DNA of 7,814 bases from Bordetella parapertussis (GTDB taxonomy: Bacteria > Pseudomonadota > Gammaproteobacteria > Burkholderiales > SG8-39). The notes beneath the pieces are model-generated. The model saw only the letters and a program-made list of their open reading frames with translations. It had not been told where the DNA came from and searched no databases. The translations under genes were made by a program, and so were the position numbers. The stretch covers positions 1 to 7,814 of the forward strand of contig CAMBSA010000067.1 in assembly GCA_945869935.1 (NCBI GenBank). Reading direction: 5' to 3'. Positions 1-6,854 of the stretch are shown piece by piece. Every line of letters starts with the position of its first letter. Position 1 is the first letter of the stretch.

Positions 1-418
1 AGATCAGCATGCCGAAGATCCAGATGAGTTCGCGGGGCTTCTGGTAGGAACCGTACATCAGGCCGCGCAGCATATGGAGGTAGACCACGATGAAGAATGC
101 CGACGCCCCCGTGGAGTGCATGTAGCGCACCAGCCAGCCGAAGGGCACCTCTCGCATGATGTATTCGACGGACGCAAACGCCGAGGCGGCGTCCGGCTTG
201 TAGTTCATCGTGAGCAGGATGCCGGTGATGATCTGCATCACCAGGACCAGCATCGCAAGCGCGCCGAAGAAGTACCAGATGTTGAAATTCTTCGGCGCGT
301 AGTACTCCGACAGGTGTTCGCGCCAGAGCGACACGAGCGGGAACCGCTTGTCCACCCAGGTGAGCACGCCGTTGAACGGGCCGGCTCCGGTTACAGCTTG
401 TTTTTCCGAGGCGGCCAT
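1..418 (-). CDS. petB: Cytochrome b of the bc1 complex (partial, N-terminal 139 residues)
   Basis: Quinol-oxidising, diheme membrane subunit of ubiquinol:cytochrome c reductase in the inner membrane. The frame is open to the window edge, so only the N-terminal third is present. A hydrophobic helix spans about residues 46-71. A second, about 95-122, carries H101 and H115; the 14-residue spacing is that of one axial ligand for each b-type heme. The flanking segments (YYAPKNFNIWYFFG near 39-52, RYMHSTGAS at 98-106, GSYQKPREL at 123-131) are typical of cytochrome b. The ATG lies 3 nt after the petA stop and is preceded by AAAGGGG 8 nt upstream, inside the end of petA, so the two are almost certainly co-transcribed and translationally close-coupled. 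The cytochrome c1 gene (petC) would be expected beyond the left edge; that is inference. Confidence 0.96.
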   Translation of the reverse strand, partial: MAASEKQAVTGAGPFNGVLTWVDKRFPLVSLWREHLSEYYAPKNFNIWYFFGALAMLVLVMQIITGILLTMNYKPDAASAFASVEYIMREVPFGWLVRYMHSTGASAFFIVVYLHMLRGLMYGSYQKPRELIWIFGMLI

Positions 419-421
419 CGC

Positions 422-1036
422 TCAGGCCCCTTTCTTGTCTTCGCCGATGATGATCTTGCCATCCGAGACGAAGGTGTACGGCGGCACCTTGAGATTGTCC
501 GGGGCGGGTTTGTTCTTGTAGACGCGACCGGCGAGGTCGAACAACGAACCGTGGCAGGGGCAGTAGAAGCCCCCCTTCCACTCCGGGTCATAGGGTTCCG
601 GCCCGGACTTGAAGGAGGACTGCGGCGAGCAGCCGAGGTGCGAGCAGATGCCGACCACAACGAGGTACTCGGGCTTGATCGAGCGAAGGTCATTGCGCGC
701 GTATTCCGGAGTCAGTTCGGAGGGCTTGCGCTGGCTCTTGGGATCGGCGACGCGCGCTTCGTTCGCCTTGACCGATTCCATCATTTCCTTGGTGCGATTG
801 ACGATCCAGACCGGCTGGCCACGCCATTCCACGGTCATCATTTCGCCCGGCGGGAGTTTGCTGATATCGGCTTCCACCGGCGCGCCCATTGCCTTGGCGC
901 GCTCGGACGGCAGCATGGTTGCGGCAAACGGCAGCGCGGTCGCCAGGGCGGCAACACCGCCTGCCGCCGACGACGCAACGATCAGGTTGCGTCGTGCTTT
1001 GTCGACCGGATCCGAAGACTTGGGGGAATCGCTCAT
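422..1036 (-). CDS. petA: Rieske iron-sulfur subunit of the bc1 complex
   Basis: 204-residue [2Fe-2S] subunit that passes electrons from quinol to cytochrome c1 on the periplasmic side. Box I is CSHLGC (C131, H133, C136) and box II is CPCHGS (C159, C161, H162). By family knowledge C131, H133, C159 and H162 hold the cluster, and C136-C161 form the stabilising disulfide. The N-terminus has a twin arginine (R15-R16) followed by a hydrophobic, Ala/Gly-rich stretch of about 17-42. This is the uncleaved Tat signal-anchor usual for bacterial Rieske proteins, and it makes this protein a likely client of the TatABC encoded at 3293-4828. The ATG at 1036 was chosen because it gives the normal Rieske N-terminus and has AAAGG 8 nt upstream. 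Extending to 1108 would run back through the promoter. First gene of the pet operon. Confidence 0.98.
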   Translation of the reverse strand: MSDSPKSSDPVDKARRNLIVASSAAGGVAALATALPFAATMLPSERAKAMGAPVEADISKLPPGEMMTVEWRGQPVWIVNRTKEMMESVKANEARVADPKSQRKPSELTPEYARNDLRSIKPEYLVVVGICSHLGCSPQSSFKSGPEPYDPEWKGGFYCPCHGSLFDLAGRVYKNKPAPDNLKVPPYTFVSDGKIIIGEDKKGA

Positions 1037-1078
1037 GGGGAAAGCCTTTGGCGCGAAAGGGGAATTCGAAGACTGCGA

Positions 1079-1108
1079 ATTATACCCGATCCCCGCACTG
1101 CGAGCCAA
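1079..1108 (-). promoter_or_regulatory. Predicted sigma70-type promoter of petAB
   Basis: Read on the minus strand, a perfect TATAAT (1079-1084) lies 18 bp downstream of TTGGCT (1103-1108), which matches four of six bases of TTGACA. Transcription would start near 1072 and give a leader of about 35 nt before the petA ATG. This is the only consensus -10 I found in the window. It sits in the only sizeable gap upstream of the pet genes. Confidence 0.7.
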
Positions 1109-1121
1109 ATTTTTAGCCCCA

Positions 1122-1155
1122 AGGGATTGAAAACGCGAGGGTTTTCCCGATCCCT
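1122..1155. promoter_or_regulatory. 34-bp nested dyad upstream of the petA promoter
   Basis: Two perfect inverted repeats are nested. The outer arms are AGGGAT (1122-1127) and ATCCCT (1150-1155). The inner arms are GAAAAC (1129-1134) and GTTTTC (1141-1146), around a 6-nt centre. The unpaired bases are 1128 on one side and 1147-1149 on the other. It lies 49 nt after the NIF3 stop and 13 bp upstream of the petA -35 box. Two readings are possible: a regulator site centred about 66 bp upstream of the inferred petA start, or the 3' stem-loop of the NIF3 transcript. There is no U-tract directly after the outer stem on the minus strand, so an ordinary intrinsic terminator is not well supported. The dyad is seen; its role is inferred. 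Confidence 0.45.
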
Positions 1156-1204
1156 CAGTGTGCGCGTCCAGTCCTCGAAAAGGCCTCCGGGCGGCGCTTG
1201 AACC

Positions 1205-1951
1205 CTAAACCGGGTTCGGAATCTCGAGAAACCGGTGGACGATGCCGAACTCCTTCGCAGCCGCGTCGCCGACCGCCTGCACCCCGTAGCGCTCGGTGGC
1301 ATGGTGACCCGCCGCGACGAACGCGACGCCCGACTCGCGGGAGGCGTGAACAGATTGCTCGGAGATTTCGCCGGTGAGAAAAACGTCCACTCCGAGCGCG
1401 ACAGCCTGCTCGAAATAGTCCTGGGCCGCACCGGTGCACCACGCTACCCGCCGCACCGTACGCGCCGGATCTCCGATCACCATCGGGACACGGTCGAGGC
1501 AAGCCTGCACTCGCGCGGAAAACGCCGCCAAGGGTTCCGGCACATCGAGCCTTCCCCAAGCGAGCAGATCCTGTTCGCCGGCTCGGCCTTCCTGCCGAAG
1601 GCCGAGCACCTTGCCGAGGCGGGCGTTATTGCCGAGTTCGGGATGCGCATCTATCGGCAGGTGATACGCGATGAGGTTCATGTCGTCTGCCAGCAGACGG
1701 CCGATCCGAATGCGCCTGGGGCCGATTATGCGCGGATCCTCGCCGCGCCAGAAATATCCGTGATGAACCAGCAGTGCATCCGCGCCCGCCTCGACCGCAG
1801 CCTCCACGAGGGCGGCACTTGCAGTGACCCCGGACGCGAGCAGGCGGATTTCGGTTCGACCTTCCACCTGCAATCCGTTTGGGCAATAATCCCGGAACCG
1901 CTCGGGTTGTAGAATCGAGTCGAAATACCGCACCAGATCATCGCGCTGCAT
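1205..1951 (-). CDS. NIF3-family (YbgI/DUF34-like) metal-binding protein
   Basis: 248-residue member of the NIF3 family, close to the length of E. coli YbgI. These proteins form ring-shaped hexamers with a di-metal site. The physiological reaction is not settled in most bacteria; a GTP cyclohydrolase I-like annotation is common but should not be taken as proof. Expected metal ligands are all present: H63 and H64 in LLVHHGYFW, D101 in LPIDAHPELGNN, and H216 and E220 in AGHHATERYG. The ATG at 1951 was chosen because it gives the normal family N-terminus and has AGGG 9 nt upstream. A GTG at 1999 would add 16 residues and run through an inverted repeat. It is divergent from the protease gene and lies in the same direction as petAB, 168 bp upstream of it. 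Confidence 0.93.
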   Translation of the reverse strand: MQRDDLVRYFDSILQPERFRDYCPNGLQVEGRTEIRLLASGVTASAALVEAAVEAGADALLVHHGYFWRGEDPRIIGPRRIRIGRLLADDMNLIAYHLPIDAHPELGNNARLGKVLGLRQEGRAGEQDLLAWGRLDVPEPLAAFSARVQACLDRVPMVIGDPARTVRRVAWCTGAAQDYFEQAVALGVDVFLTGEISEQSVHASRESGVAFVAAGHHATERYGVQAVGDAAAKEFGIVHRFLEIPNPV

Positions 1952-1969
1952 ACTTGGTTTCCCTGTTCC

Positions 1970-1988
1970 AGACGCAATTTTAGCGTCT
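1970..1988. promoter_or_regulatory. Inverted repeat in the NIF3/protease divergent spacer
   Basis: Perfect 6-bp arms AGACGC (1970-1975) and GCGTCT (1983-1988) flank a 7-nt A/T-only centre. Within the centre, minus-strand TAAAAT (1977-1982) is one base off a consensus -10 and could serve the NIF3 gene, with a start 20-odd bases before its ATG. No convincing -35 accompanies it. A dyad that covers a -10-like box in a divergent spacer is a reasonable operator candidate, but that is inference. Confidence 0.35.
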
Positions 1989-2001
1989 AACGTTTCCACT
2001 C

Positions 2002-2015
2002 CGGCGCACGCGCCG
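2002..2015. promoter_or_regulatory. GC-rich 14-bp dyad in the protease gene leader
   Basis: CGGCGC and GCGCCG are separated by AC, giving a perfect interrupted palindrome that ends 22 nt before the protease ATG. In RNA it could form a 5-bp stem with a 4-nt loop. The gene that follows has no visible Shine-Dalgarno sequence, so the dyad may be an operator or a leader structure. Short GC dyads arise by chance in this base composition, hence the low confidence. Confidence 0.3.
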
Positions 2016-2037
2016 ACCTTCCGACCGATCCGCTCGC

Positions 2038-3201
2038 ATGCGAAAAATCTGGCTCATCTTCTCGCAAACCGCGACCGTGGCGCTTGCCATTCTGTTCGTC
2101 GTGACTACATTGAAGCCCGAATGGCTTCCGCAAACCCGCGGAACCACGGGCACGCAGGTCGTGGAACTCAAACAGGCGGCCTCCTCACCCGGCGGCGAAA
2201 CACGAAGTGCGTCCTACAACGAAGCGGTCAAGCGCGCGGTGCCGGCCGTAGTGAACGTATTTACCAGCAAGGAAGTTCGCTCGCGCCACCCGCTTATGAG
2301 TGATCCGGTGTTCCGCCATTTTTTCGGTGACCAGCTTGGAGATGCCCAGCGCAGTTCCGGACTCGGATCCGGCGTCATCGTTAGCGCCAAGGGTTATGTG
2401 CTCACGAATCACCATGTAGTTGATTCTGCGGACGAAATAGAGGTTGCGCTGGCCGACGGCCGCAAACTCAAGGCAAAGCTCGTCGGCTCCGACCCGGAGT
2501 CGGATCTGGCCGTCCTCCAGCTTCAGGGCGCCGGCGACGGTCTTCCCGCAATCACCTTCGGCGAGGACTCGAACCTGCGCCTGGGAGACGTGGTCCTCGC
2601 GATCGGCAACCCTTTCGGCGTCGGTCAGACAGTGACCATGGGCATCGTCAGCGGGCTGGGCCGTACCCCCGGCATCAACACGTTCGAGAACTTCATCCAG
2701 ACCGACGCCGCGATAAACCCTGGCAATTCGGGTGGCGCGCTGGTCGACTCCAACGGCAATCTGGTGGGCGTGAACACGGCAATCTATTCGCGCGCTCCGG
2801 GCGGCGCATCGCTTGGCATCGGATTTGCGATTCCGGTCAGCAGCGTCCGCATGGTGATGGAACAGATCATTTCCAACGGCACCGTGACACGCGGCTGGAT
2901 CGGCGTCGAAGCACAGGAAATCACGGCCGAAATAGCCGAGTCGTTCAAGCTTCCGTCGACACAGGGCGCCCTGATCGCCGGCGTCATCCGCGGCGGCCCG
3001 GCGGAAAAGGGCGGCGTTCGCCCGGGTGATGTACTGCTGCTGGTCGAAGGCAAGCAGGTGCGCGATCCATCGGGCATGCTCAACCTGGTGGCGGGGCTTG
3101 CCCCCGGCAAGCAGACGACACTGAGGATCCGGCGGGAACAAAAAGAACTGGATCTGCCGGTCGAGGTCGGCCGACGTCCGTCACAGCAAAAACGTCGGTA
3201 G
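2038..3201 (+). CDS. degS: Membrane-anchored HtrA serine protease with one PDZ domain (DegS/AlgW type)
   Basis: 387-residue trypsin-like HtrA protease. Residues about 4-24 form one hydrophobic anchor with little sign of cleavage, so the body is probably tethered on the periplasmic face of the inner membrane. The protease domain is about 60-275, with catalytic H126 (TNHHVV), D156 (SDLAVL) and S231 (GNSGG). A single PDZ domain follows at about 285-378, with the tail ending at 387. One PDZ plus an N-terminal anchor fits DegS of E. coli or AlgW of pseudomonads; DegP and DegQ have two PDZ domains. Those homologues cut an anti-sigma factor in envelope stress. Whether this one does is inference, since no rpoE or rse gene is in the window. 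The bases before the ATG are pyrimidine-rich and lack a Shine-Dalgarno motif. The symbol is a family-level assignment. Confidence 0.93.
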   Translation: MRKIWLIFSQTATVALAILFVVTTLKPEWLPQTRGTTGTQVVELKQAASSPGGETRSASYNEAVKRAVPAVVNVFTSKEVRSRHPLMSDPVFRHFFGDQLGDAQRSSGLGSGVIVSAKGYVLTNHHVVDSADEIEVALADGRKLKAKLVGSDPESDLAVLQLQGAGDGLPAITFGEDSNLRLGDVVLAIGNPFGVGQTVTMGIVSGLGRTPGINTFENFIQTDAAINPGNSGGALVDSNGNLVGVNTAIYSRAPGGASLGIGFAIPVSSVRMVMEQIISNGTVTRGWIGVEAQEITAEIAESFKLPSTQGALIAGVIRGGPAEKGGVRPGDVLLLVEGKQVRDPSGMLNLVAGLAPGKQTTLRIRREQKELDLPVEVGRRPSQQKRR

Positions 3202-3270
3202 TTCGTTTTCAACCGGGTAGTGAATCAGTTCTGTACGCCAATCGCCCGTTTTCACGCGCCAGCTGCCGAT

Positions 3271-3291
3271 TCTTCAGAACATTGTTGAAGA
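3271..3291. other. Stem-loop between convergent degS-like gene and tatC
   Basis: TCTTCA (3271-3276) and TGAAGA (3286-3291) form a perfect 6-bp stem, plus one G-T pair, around a 7-9 nt loop. The stem begins one base after the tatC stop codon and lies 69 bp after the stop of the plus-strand protease gene. Neither strand shows a T-tract after the stem, so it is not a standard intrinsic terminator. It may protect or process the end of the his-tat transcript. No better terminator is visible in the 91-bp convergent gap. Confidence 0.3.
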
Positions 3292-3292
3292 T

Positions 3293-4057
3293 TCAGGGCG
3301 TGGAGCCCGAGTCGCCGGATGCTTCCGCAGCCGCCGGCTTTGCAGCTGACCGGCCAATCATGACCGACAGGATGATGCCCACCTCGTAGAGGATGCAAAG
3401 CGGAACCGCGAGCATGAACTGCGAGAGCACGTCTGGCGGCGTGAATATCGCCGCCACCACGAACGCGCCGACGATCACGTAAGGACGCGCCTCGCGCAAC
3501 TGCGCGATCGTCACCAGCCCCGCCCTCACCAGAACAATGACGATCACCGGCACCTCGAAGGTGACGCCGAAAGCCATGAAAGTCGTCAGCACAAACGAGA
3601 AGTACTTGTCGATATCGGTCATCCATGCGACGCCCTCGGGCGCGATTGCCGCCATGAACTTGAAGATCACCGGGAATACCAGGAAATACGCGAAGCACAT
3701 GCCGGCAAGAAACAGCAGGAAGCTCGCGACAACGAGCGGCAAAACAAGCTTCTTTTCGTGCACATAGAGGCCGGGCGCGACAAACGCCCAGATCTCGTAC
3801 ATCACGTACGGCAGAGCCGCGACGAACCCCACCAGCATGGTGACCTTGAGCGGTACGAAAAAGGGACCGATGACATCGGTTGCAATCATCTGGCCGCCCT
3901 TGGGAAGCGACGCAATCAGGGGCTGCGCGAGAATCGCGTAGATTTCCCTCGACCAAGGCACGAGGCACAGTACGATAACGAGCACCACCAGCACAATGCG
4001 CACGAGCCGCGCGCGCAGTTCAATCAGGTGGGAGATGAAGGTTTCCTGCTGAGACAT
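3293..4057 (-). CDS. tatC: Twin-arginine translocase subunit TatC
   Basis: 254-residue polytopic inner-membrane protein that recognises twin-arginine signal peptides and forms the receptor complex with TatB. The cytoplasmic N-terminus carries the hallmark HLIELR motif at residues 10-15, with E13 and R15 in the substrate-contact region. P46 and the FVAPGLYVHEKK segment (92-103, including E101) match other conserved positions of the family. Hydrophobic segments fit six membrane helices, at about 19-36, 70-92, 105-130, 155-178, 192-205 and 213-234. The C-terminal tail is Ala-rich and short. The start follows the tatB stop by 14 nt; AGGGG lies 11 nt upstream and includes the end of the tatB stop codon. 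Last gene of the his-hinT-tat run, convergent with the protease gene. Confidence 0.98.
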   Translation of the reverse strand: MSQQETFISHLIELRARLVRIVLVVLVIVLCLVPWSREIYAILAQPLIASLPKGGQMIATDVIGPFFVPLKVTMLVGFVAALPYVMYEIWAFVAPGLYVHEKKLVLPLVVASFLLFLAGMCFAYFLVFPVIFKFMAAIAPEGVAWMTDIDKYFSFVLTTFMAFGVTFEVPVIVIVLVRAGLVTIAQLREARPYVIVGAFVVAAIFTPPDVLSQFMLAVPLCILYEVGIILSVMIGRSAAKPAAAEASGDSGSTP

Positions 4058-4071
4058 CGAGTCAGAAGCCC

Positions 4072-4497
4072 CTAGACGGCCGGTTTGTGCGGAGTGCTGT
4101 CACCCGCCGCCACCGGTTCGGCAGCAGACGGCGCCGACGGCGCTGCTTGTTCGGTTGCCGCGGCAGCAATCGCGGTTGCCGGCTCGTCCGCAGCCGGCGT
4201 TGCAGCGGATGTCGCATCCGCGCCCACCGAATTGAACGTGGATTCCGTCTTCGCCACTTCGGAGCGAATTTCGTTTTCCACCCCGCTTGCCGCGTCCTCG
4301 AACTGGCTCTTGAACTTGCGCAGATCCTCGAGTTCGACTTCGCGGTTGATGTCCGCCTTTACGTCGTTCACATAGCGCTGAAGCCGGCCGAACCAGAACC
4401 CGAGAGTGCGGGCGACACGCGGCAGACGCTCCGGGCCGATGACCACAAGCGCGACGACCGCGATCACCATCATTTCGGAAAAACCTACATCGAACAT
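4072..4497 (-). CDS. tatB: Twin-arginine translocase subunit TatB
   Basis: 141-residue partner of TatC in the Tat receptor complex. MFDVGFSEM begins the protein, with the conserved membrane glutamate E8. A single helix runs at about 6-20, followed by the GPERLP hinge (21-26), an amphipathic helix of about 27-58 and a charged coiled-coil-like stretch up to about 85. The tail, about 91-133, is low-complexity and rich in Ala, Pro and Glu, as is common in TatB. GPERLP and the length separate it from TatA. The start at 4497 gives the canonical N-terminus; longer in-frame starts would overlap tatA. No Shine-Dalgarno motif is visible: the 20 nt before the ATG are mostly C and T. The 106-nt gap after tatA is the longest in the tat cluster. 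Confidence 0.96.
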   Translation of the reverse strand: MFDVGFSEMMVIAVVALVVIGPERLPRVARTLGFWFGRLQRYVNDVKADINREVELEDLRKFKSQFEDAASGVENEIRSEVAKTESTFNSVGADATSAATPAADEPATAIAAAATEQAAPSAPSAAEPVAAGDSTPHKPAV

Positions 4498-4603
4498 GGG
4501 AGAGCGTCGGAGAGGGTTGCGCGCGACAAGACGGAGGAAAACGGCAACGTGCGCGCCGGCTCGACTCCGGGGCCCGGAATCAAACCTTGGGTGCGCGACA
4601 GCG

Positions 4604-4828
4604 TCAGGAGGTCTTGGATTCTTTTCTGACTTCGGCGTCGATCGTCCGGCCGCCGATTTGCTGGGCGTCAACCACCGGCTTGTCCGCCGACGTGTCCTTC
4701 ACGCCCTCTTTGAAACCGCGTACCGCGCCACCGAGATCCGCGCCGATGTTCTTGAGTTTCTTGGTGCCGAAAACAAGCAGCACGATCACGAGAACGATCA
4801 ACCAGTGCCAGATGCTCCAGGTGCCCAT
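4604..4828 (-). CDS. tatA: Twin-arginine translocase pore subunit TatA
   Basis: 74-residue Tat component that multimerises around TatBC to let folded proteins cross the inner membrane. A short membrane helix (about 4-20) is followed by the diagnostic [14 protein letters not shown] stretch (20-33), which contains the F20-G21 hinge and the start of the amphipathic helix. The C-terminus from about 45 is polar. The start is firm: AAGGAG (plus-strand positions 4835-4840) lies 6 nt before the ATG, one of the best ribosome-binding sites in the window. That fits the high TatA:TatBC ratio that cells need. The gene follows hinT after 36 nt. Confidence 0.97.
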   Translation of the reverse strand: MGTWSIWHWLIVLVIVLLVFGTKKLKNIGADLGGAVRGFKEGVKDTSADKPVVDAQQIGGRTIDAEVRKESKTS

Positions 4829-4864
4829 AAGGTGCTCCTTTCCTTGCTTGCGCCGGACGGCTGA

Positions 4865-5227
4865 TCAGCCGCGGCGAATGATCATCGGTCCGAGCGGATC
4901 CGATCCGCCCAAGACATGCATGTGAAGATGATACACCTCCTGCCGCCCCACCCGTCCGGTGTTGATTATGGTGCGGAAACCGTCGGTTGCTCCCTGCTCC
5001 CGCGCAAGCCTGCCCGCAACCGCCAGCATGCTGCCAAGCACCGCAGAATGCTCCGGCCCCGCCTCGGCAAGCGACGGCAGGTGAAGCTTCGGGATGATCA
5101 GAAAATGTACCGGTGTTACCGGCTGGATATCGTGGAAGGCGAAGATTTCGTCGTCTTCATACACCTTCTTGCTGGGAATCTCGCCTCGGATGATCTTGCA
5201 GAAAATACAGTTGGGATCGCTCGACAT
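4865..5227 (-). CDS. hinT: HIT-domain nucleotide-binding protein (HinT-like)
   Basis: 120-residue histidine-triad protein of the HINT branch. These are dimeric purine-nucleoside phosphoramidate hydrolases. The HIT signature HLHMHV gives H100, H102 and H104; by family knowledge the middle histidine (H102) is the nucleophile. The N-terminal CIFCKIIRGEIPS (7-19) and the C-terminal GGSDPLGPM (107-115) are typical of the group, and the length is normal. GGAG lies 6 nt before the ATG. It is placed between hisE (22 nt away) and tatA (36 nt), an arrangement I recall from other betaproteobacteria. The link to either pathway is probably operon history, not shared function. Confidence 0.95.
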   Translation of the reverse strand: MSSDPNCIFCKIIRGEIPSKKVYEDDEIFAFHDIQPVTPVHFLIIPKLHLPSLAEAGPEHSAVLGSMLAVAGRLAREQGATDGFRTIINTGRVGRQEVYHLHMHVLGGSDPLGPMIIRRG

Positions 5228-5249
5228 TGATATCTCCGTGGAGGGCGGT

Positions 5250-5588
5250 TCAGGTCGCGCCACGCCCGGCGGACCCGCGAGATGCTTTCTCGTCGATACC
5301 CGAGATGCCCTCGCGACGACGCAGTTCGGCGAGCACATCGGACGGCGACAGTCCGTAATGCGCAAGCATGATCAGGCAGTGAAACCACAAATCAGCGGTT
5401 TCCCCGACGATGCGCAACCGCTCGCCGTCCTTGGCTGCCATGACCGTCTCCGTCGCCTCCTCGCCGATCTTCTTGAGGATCGCGTCCTCGCCGCGTGCAA
5501 GCATTTTCGCAACATACGAGGTATCCGGGTCAGCGCCCTTTCGCGATTCGATCATCTGCGCTAGACGATCCAGGATATCGGAACTCAA
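5250..5588 (-). CDS. hisE: Phosphoribosyl-ATP pyrophosphatase
   Basis: 112-residue cytoplasmic enzyme for the second step of histidine synthesis: hydrolysis of phosphoribosyl-ATP to phosphoribosyl-AMP and pyrophosphate. It is an all-alpha fold of the MazG-like superfamily. The metal and substrate motifs are visible as KIGEEATE (40-47, with E43, E44 and E47) and ETADLWFH (63-70, with D66). The start is a TTG: it has AGGAGG 5 nt upstream and gives the expected MSSDIL N-terminus, and there is no ATG or GTG in a better position. hisI ends 10 nt upstream. HisE is a separate protein here, in contrast to the HisIE fusion of enterobacteria. Confidence 0.96.
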   Translation of the reverse strand: MSSDILDRLAQMIESRKGADPDTSYVAKMLARGEDAILKKIGEEATETVMAAKDGERLRIVGETADLWFHCLIMLAHYGLSPSDVLAELRRREGISGIDEKASRGSAGRGAT

Positions 5589-5593
5589 ATGCG

Positions 5594-5599
5594 CCTCCT
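5594..5599 (-). promoter_or_regulatory. Shine-Dalgarno site that fixes the hisE TTG start
   Basis: On the minus strand AGGAGG begins with the last base of the hisI TGA stop codon and ends 5 nt before the TTG start of hisE. It is a full match to the anti-Shine-Dalgarno core. This supports the rare start codon and suggests that ribosomes ending hisI can re-start on hisE. Confidence 0.8.
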
Positions 5600-5993
5600 C
5601 ACTTGTTGTAGATGTCTTTCGGATCGCGCACGACGGGGTCGACGACTACCCATTTCCCATCCTCGAGCCGCTGGAAAAAGCAGTTGTGGCGACCGGTATG
5701 GCACGCAATGCCGCCGACCTGCTCGACCGTCAGAAGGATCACGTCTTCGTCACAGTCCATGCGCAACTCGCGGACTTTCTGCACATGCCCCGATTCTTCG
5801 CCCTTTTTCCACAAGCGCTTGCGCGAACGCGACCAATAGACGGCCTCACCGGTATCGGCGGTCAGCGCAAGCGATTCGCGGTTCATCCACGCGACCATGA
5901 GCACTTTGCCGGTACCGGCTTCCTGCGCCACCGCCGGGACAAGACCGTCCTTGTCCCATCGCACGGCTGCGAGCCAGTCACGCGCGACCTCGT

Positions 5994-5997
<4 letters not shown>
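5599..5997 (-). CDS. hisI: Phosphoribosyl-AMP cyclohydrolase
   Basis: 132-residue zinc enzyme for the third step of histidine synthesis: hydrolytic opening of the adenine ring of phosphoribosyl-AMP. The DCDED motif (81-85) supplies the magnesium aspartates D81, D83 and D85 and one zinc cysteine, C82. C99 and C106, in [13 protein letters not shown], complete the zinc site. WMNRESL (37-43) and [16 protein letters not shown] (56-71) are further family blocks. The start is GTG, overlapping the hisF stop by 4 nt (GTGA), with GAGG 7 nt upstream inside hisF; this points to translational coupling. There is no HisE domain at the C-terminus. Confidence 0.97.
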
Positions 5998-6803
<806 letters not shown>

Positions 6804-6824
6804 GGGGATATCCGAGGTGATGAT

Positions 6825-6848
6825 CCGTGCAGCGCATCGCTGCCACGG
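6825..6848 (-). other. Bulged 10-bp stem-loop in the hisA-hisF spacer
   Basis: In the transcript, CCGUG then CAGCG pairs with CGCUG then CACGG. There is one bulged G in the 5' arm (opposite strand C6843) and a 3-nt AUG loop. All ten pairs are Watson-Crick. The stem starts 6 nt after the hisA stop and ends 21 nt before the hisF ATG, filling about half of the 51-nt spacer. It lacks a U-tract, so termination is unlikely. An mRNA stability, processing or coupling element is the inferred role. Confidence 0.55.
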
Positions 6849-6854
6849 GGACGT

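Noticed and set aside
1137..1156. GAGGG/CCCTC hairpin followed by TTTT on the minus strand as an intrinsic terminator of the NIF3 gene
   Set aside because: The stem is only 5 bp with a 10-nt loop, and 3 nt separate it from four Ts. The nested dyad at 1122-1155 is a better description of the same bases.
74..1201. Long plus-strand open frame (375 codons) opposite petB and petA
   Set aside because: It is a shadow of two well-recognised genes on the other strand. The product is Arg/His/Gly-rich with no domain and no ribosome-binding site.
1952..1999. N-terminal extension of the NIF3 protein from a GTG at 1999
   Set aside because: The added residues are not family-like, and the ATG at 1951 has a better ribosome-binding site and the normal length.
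2185..3141. Long minus-strand open frame (318 codons) opposite the HtrA protease
   Set aside because: It is antisense to a gene with an intact catalytic triad and PDZ domain, and the translation shows no recognisable motif.
4566..4578. Small palindrome TCCGG-GGC-CCGGA in the tatA-tatB spacer
   Set aside because: A 5-bp stem with a 3-nt loop is easily expected by chance in GC-rich DNA; it has no U-tract and no link to a start site.
4498..4671. N-terminal extension of TatB into the tatA gene
   Set aside because: TatB must begin at MFDVGFSEM so that its membrane helix is N-terminal. The extension is a read-back through the spacer.
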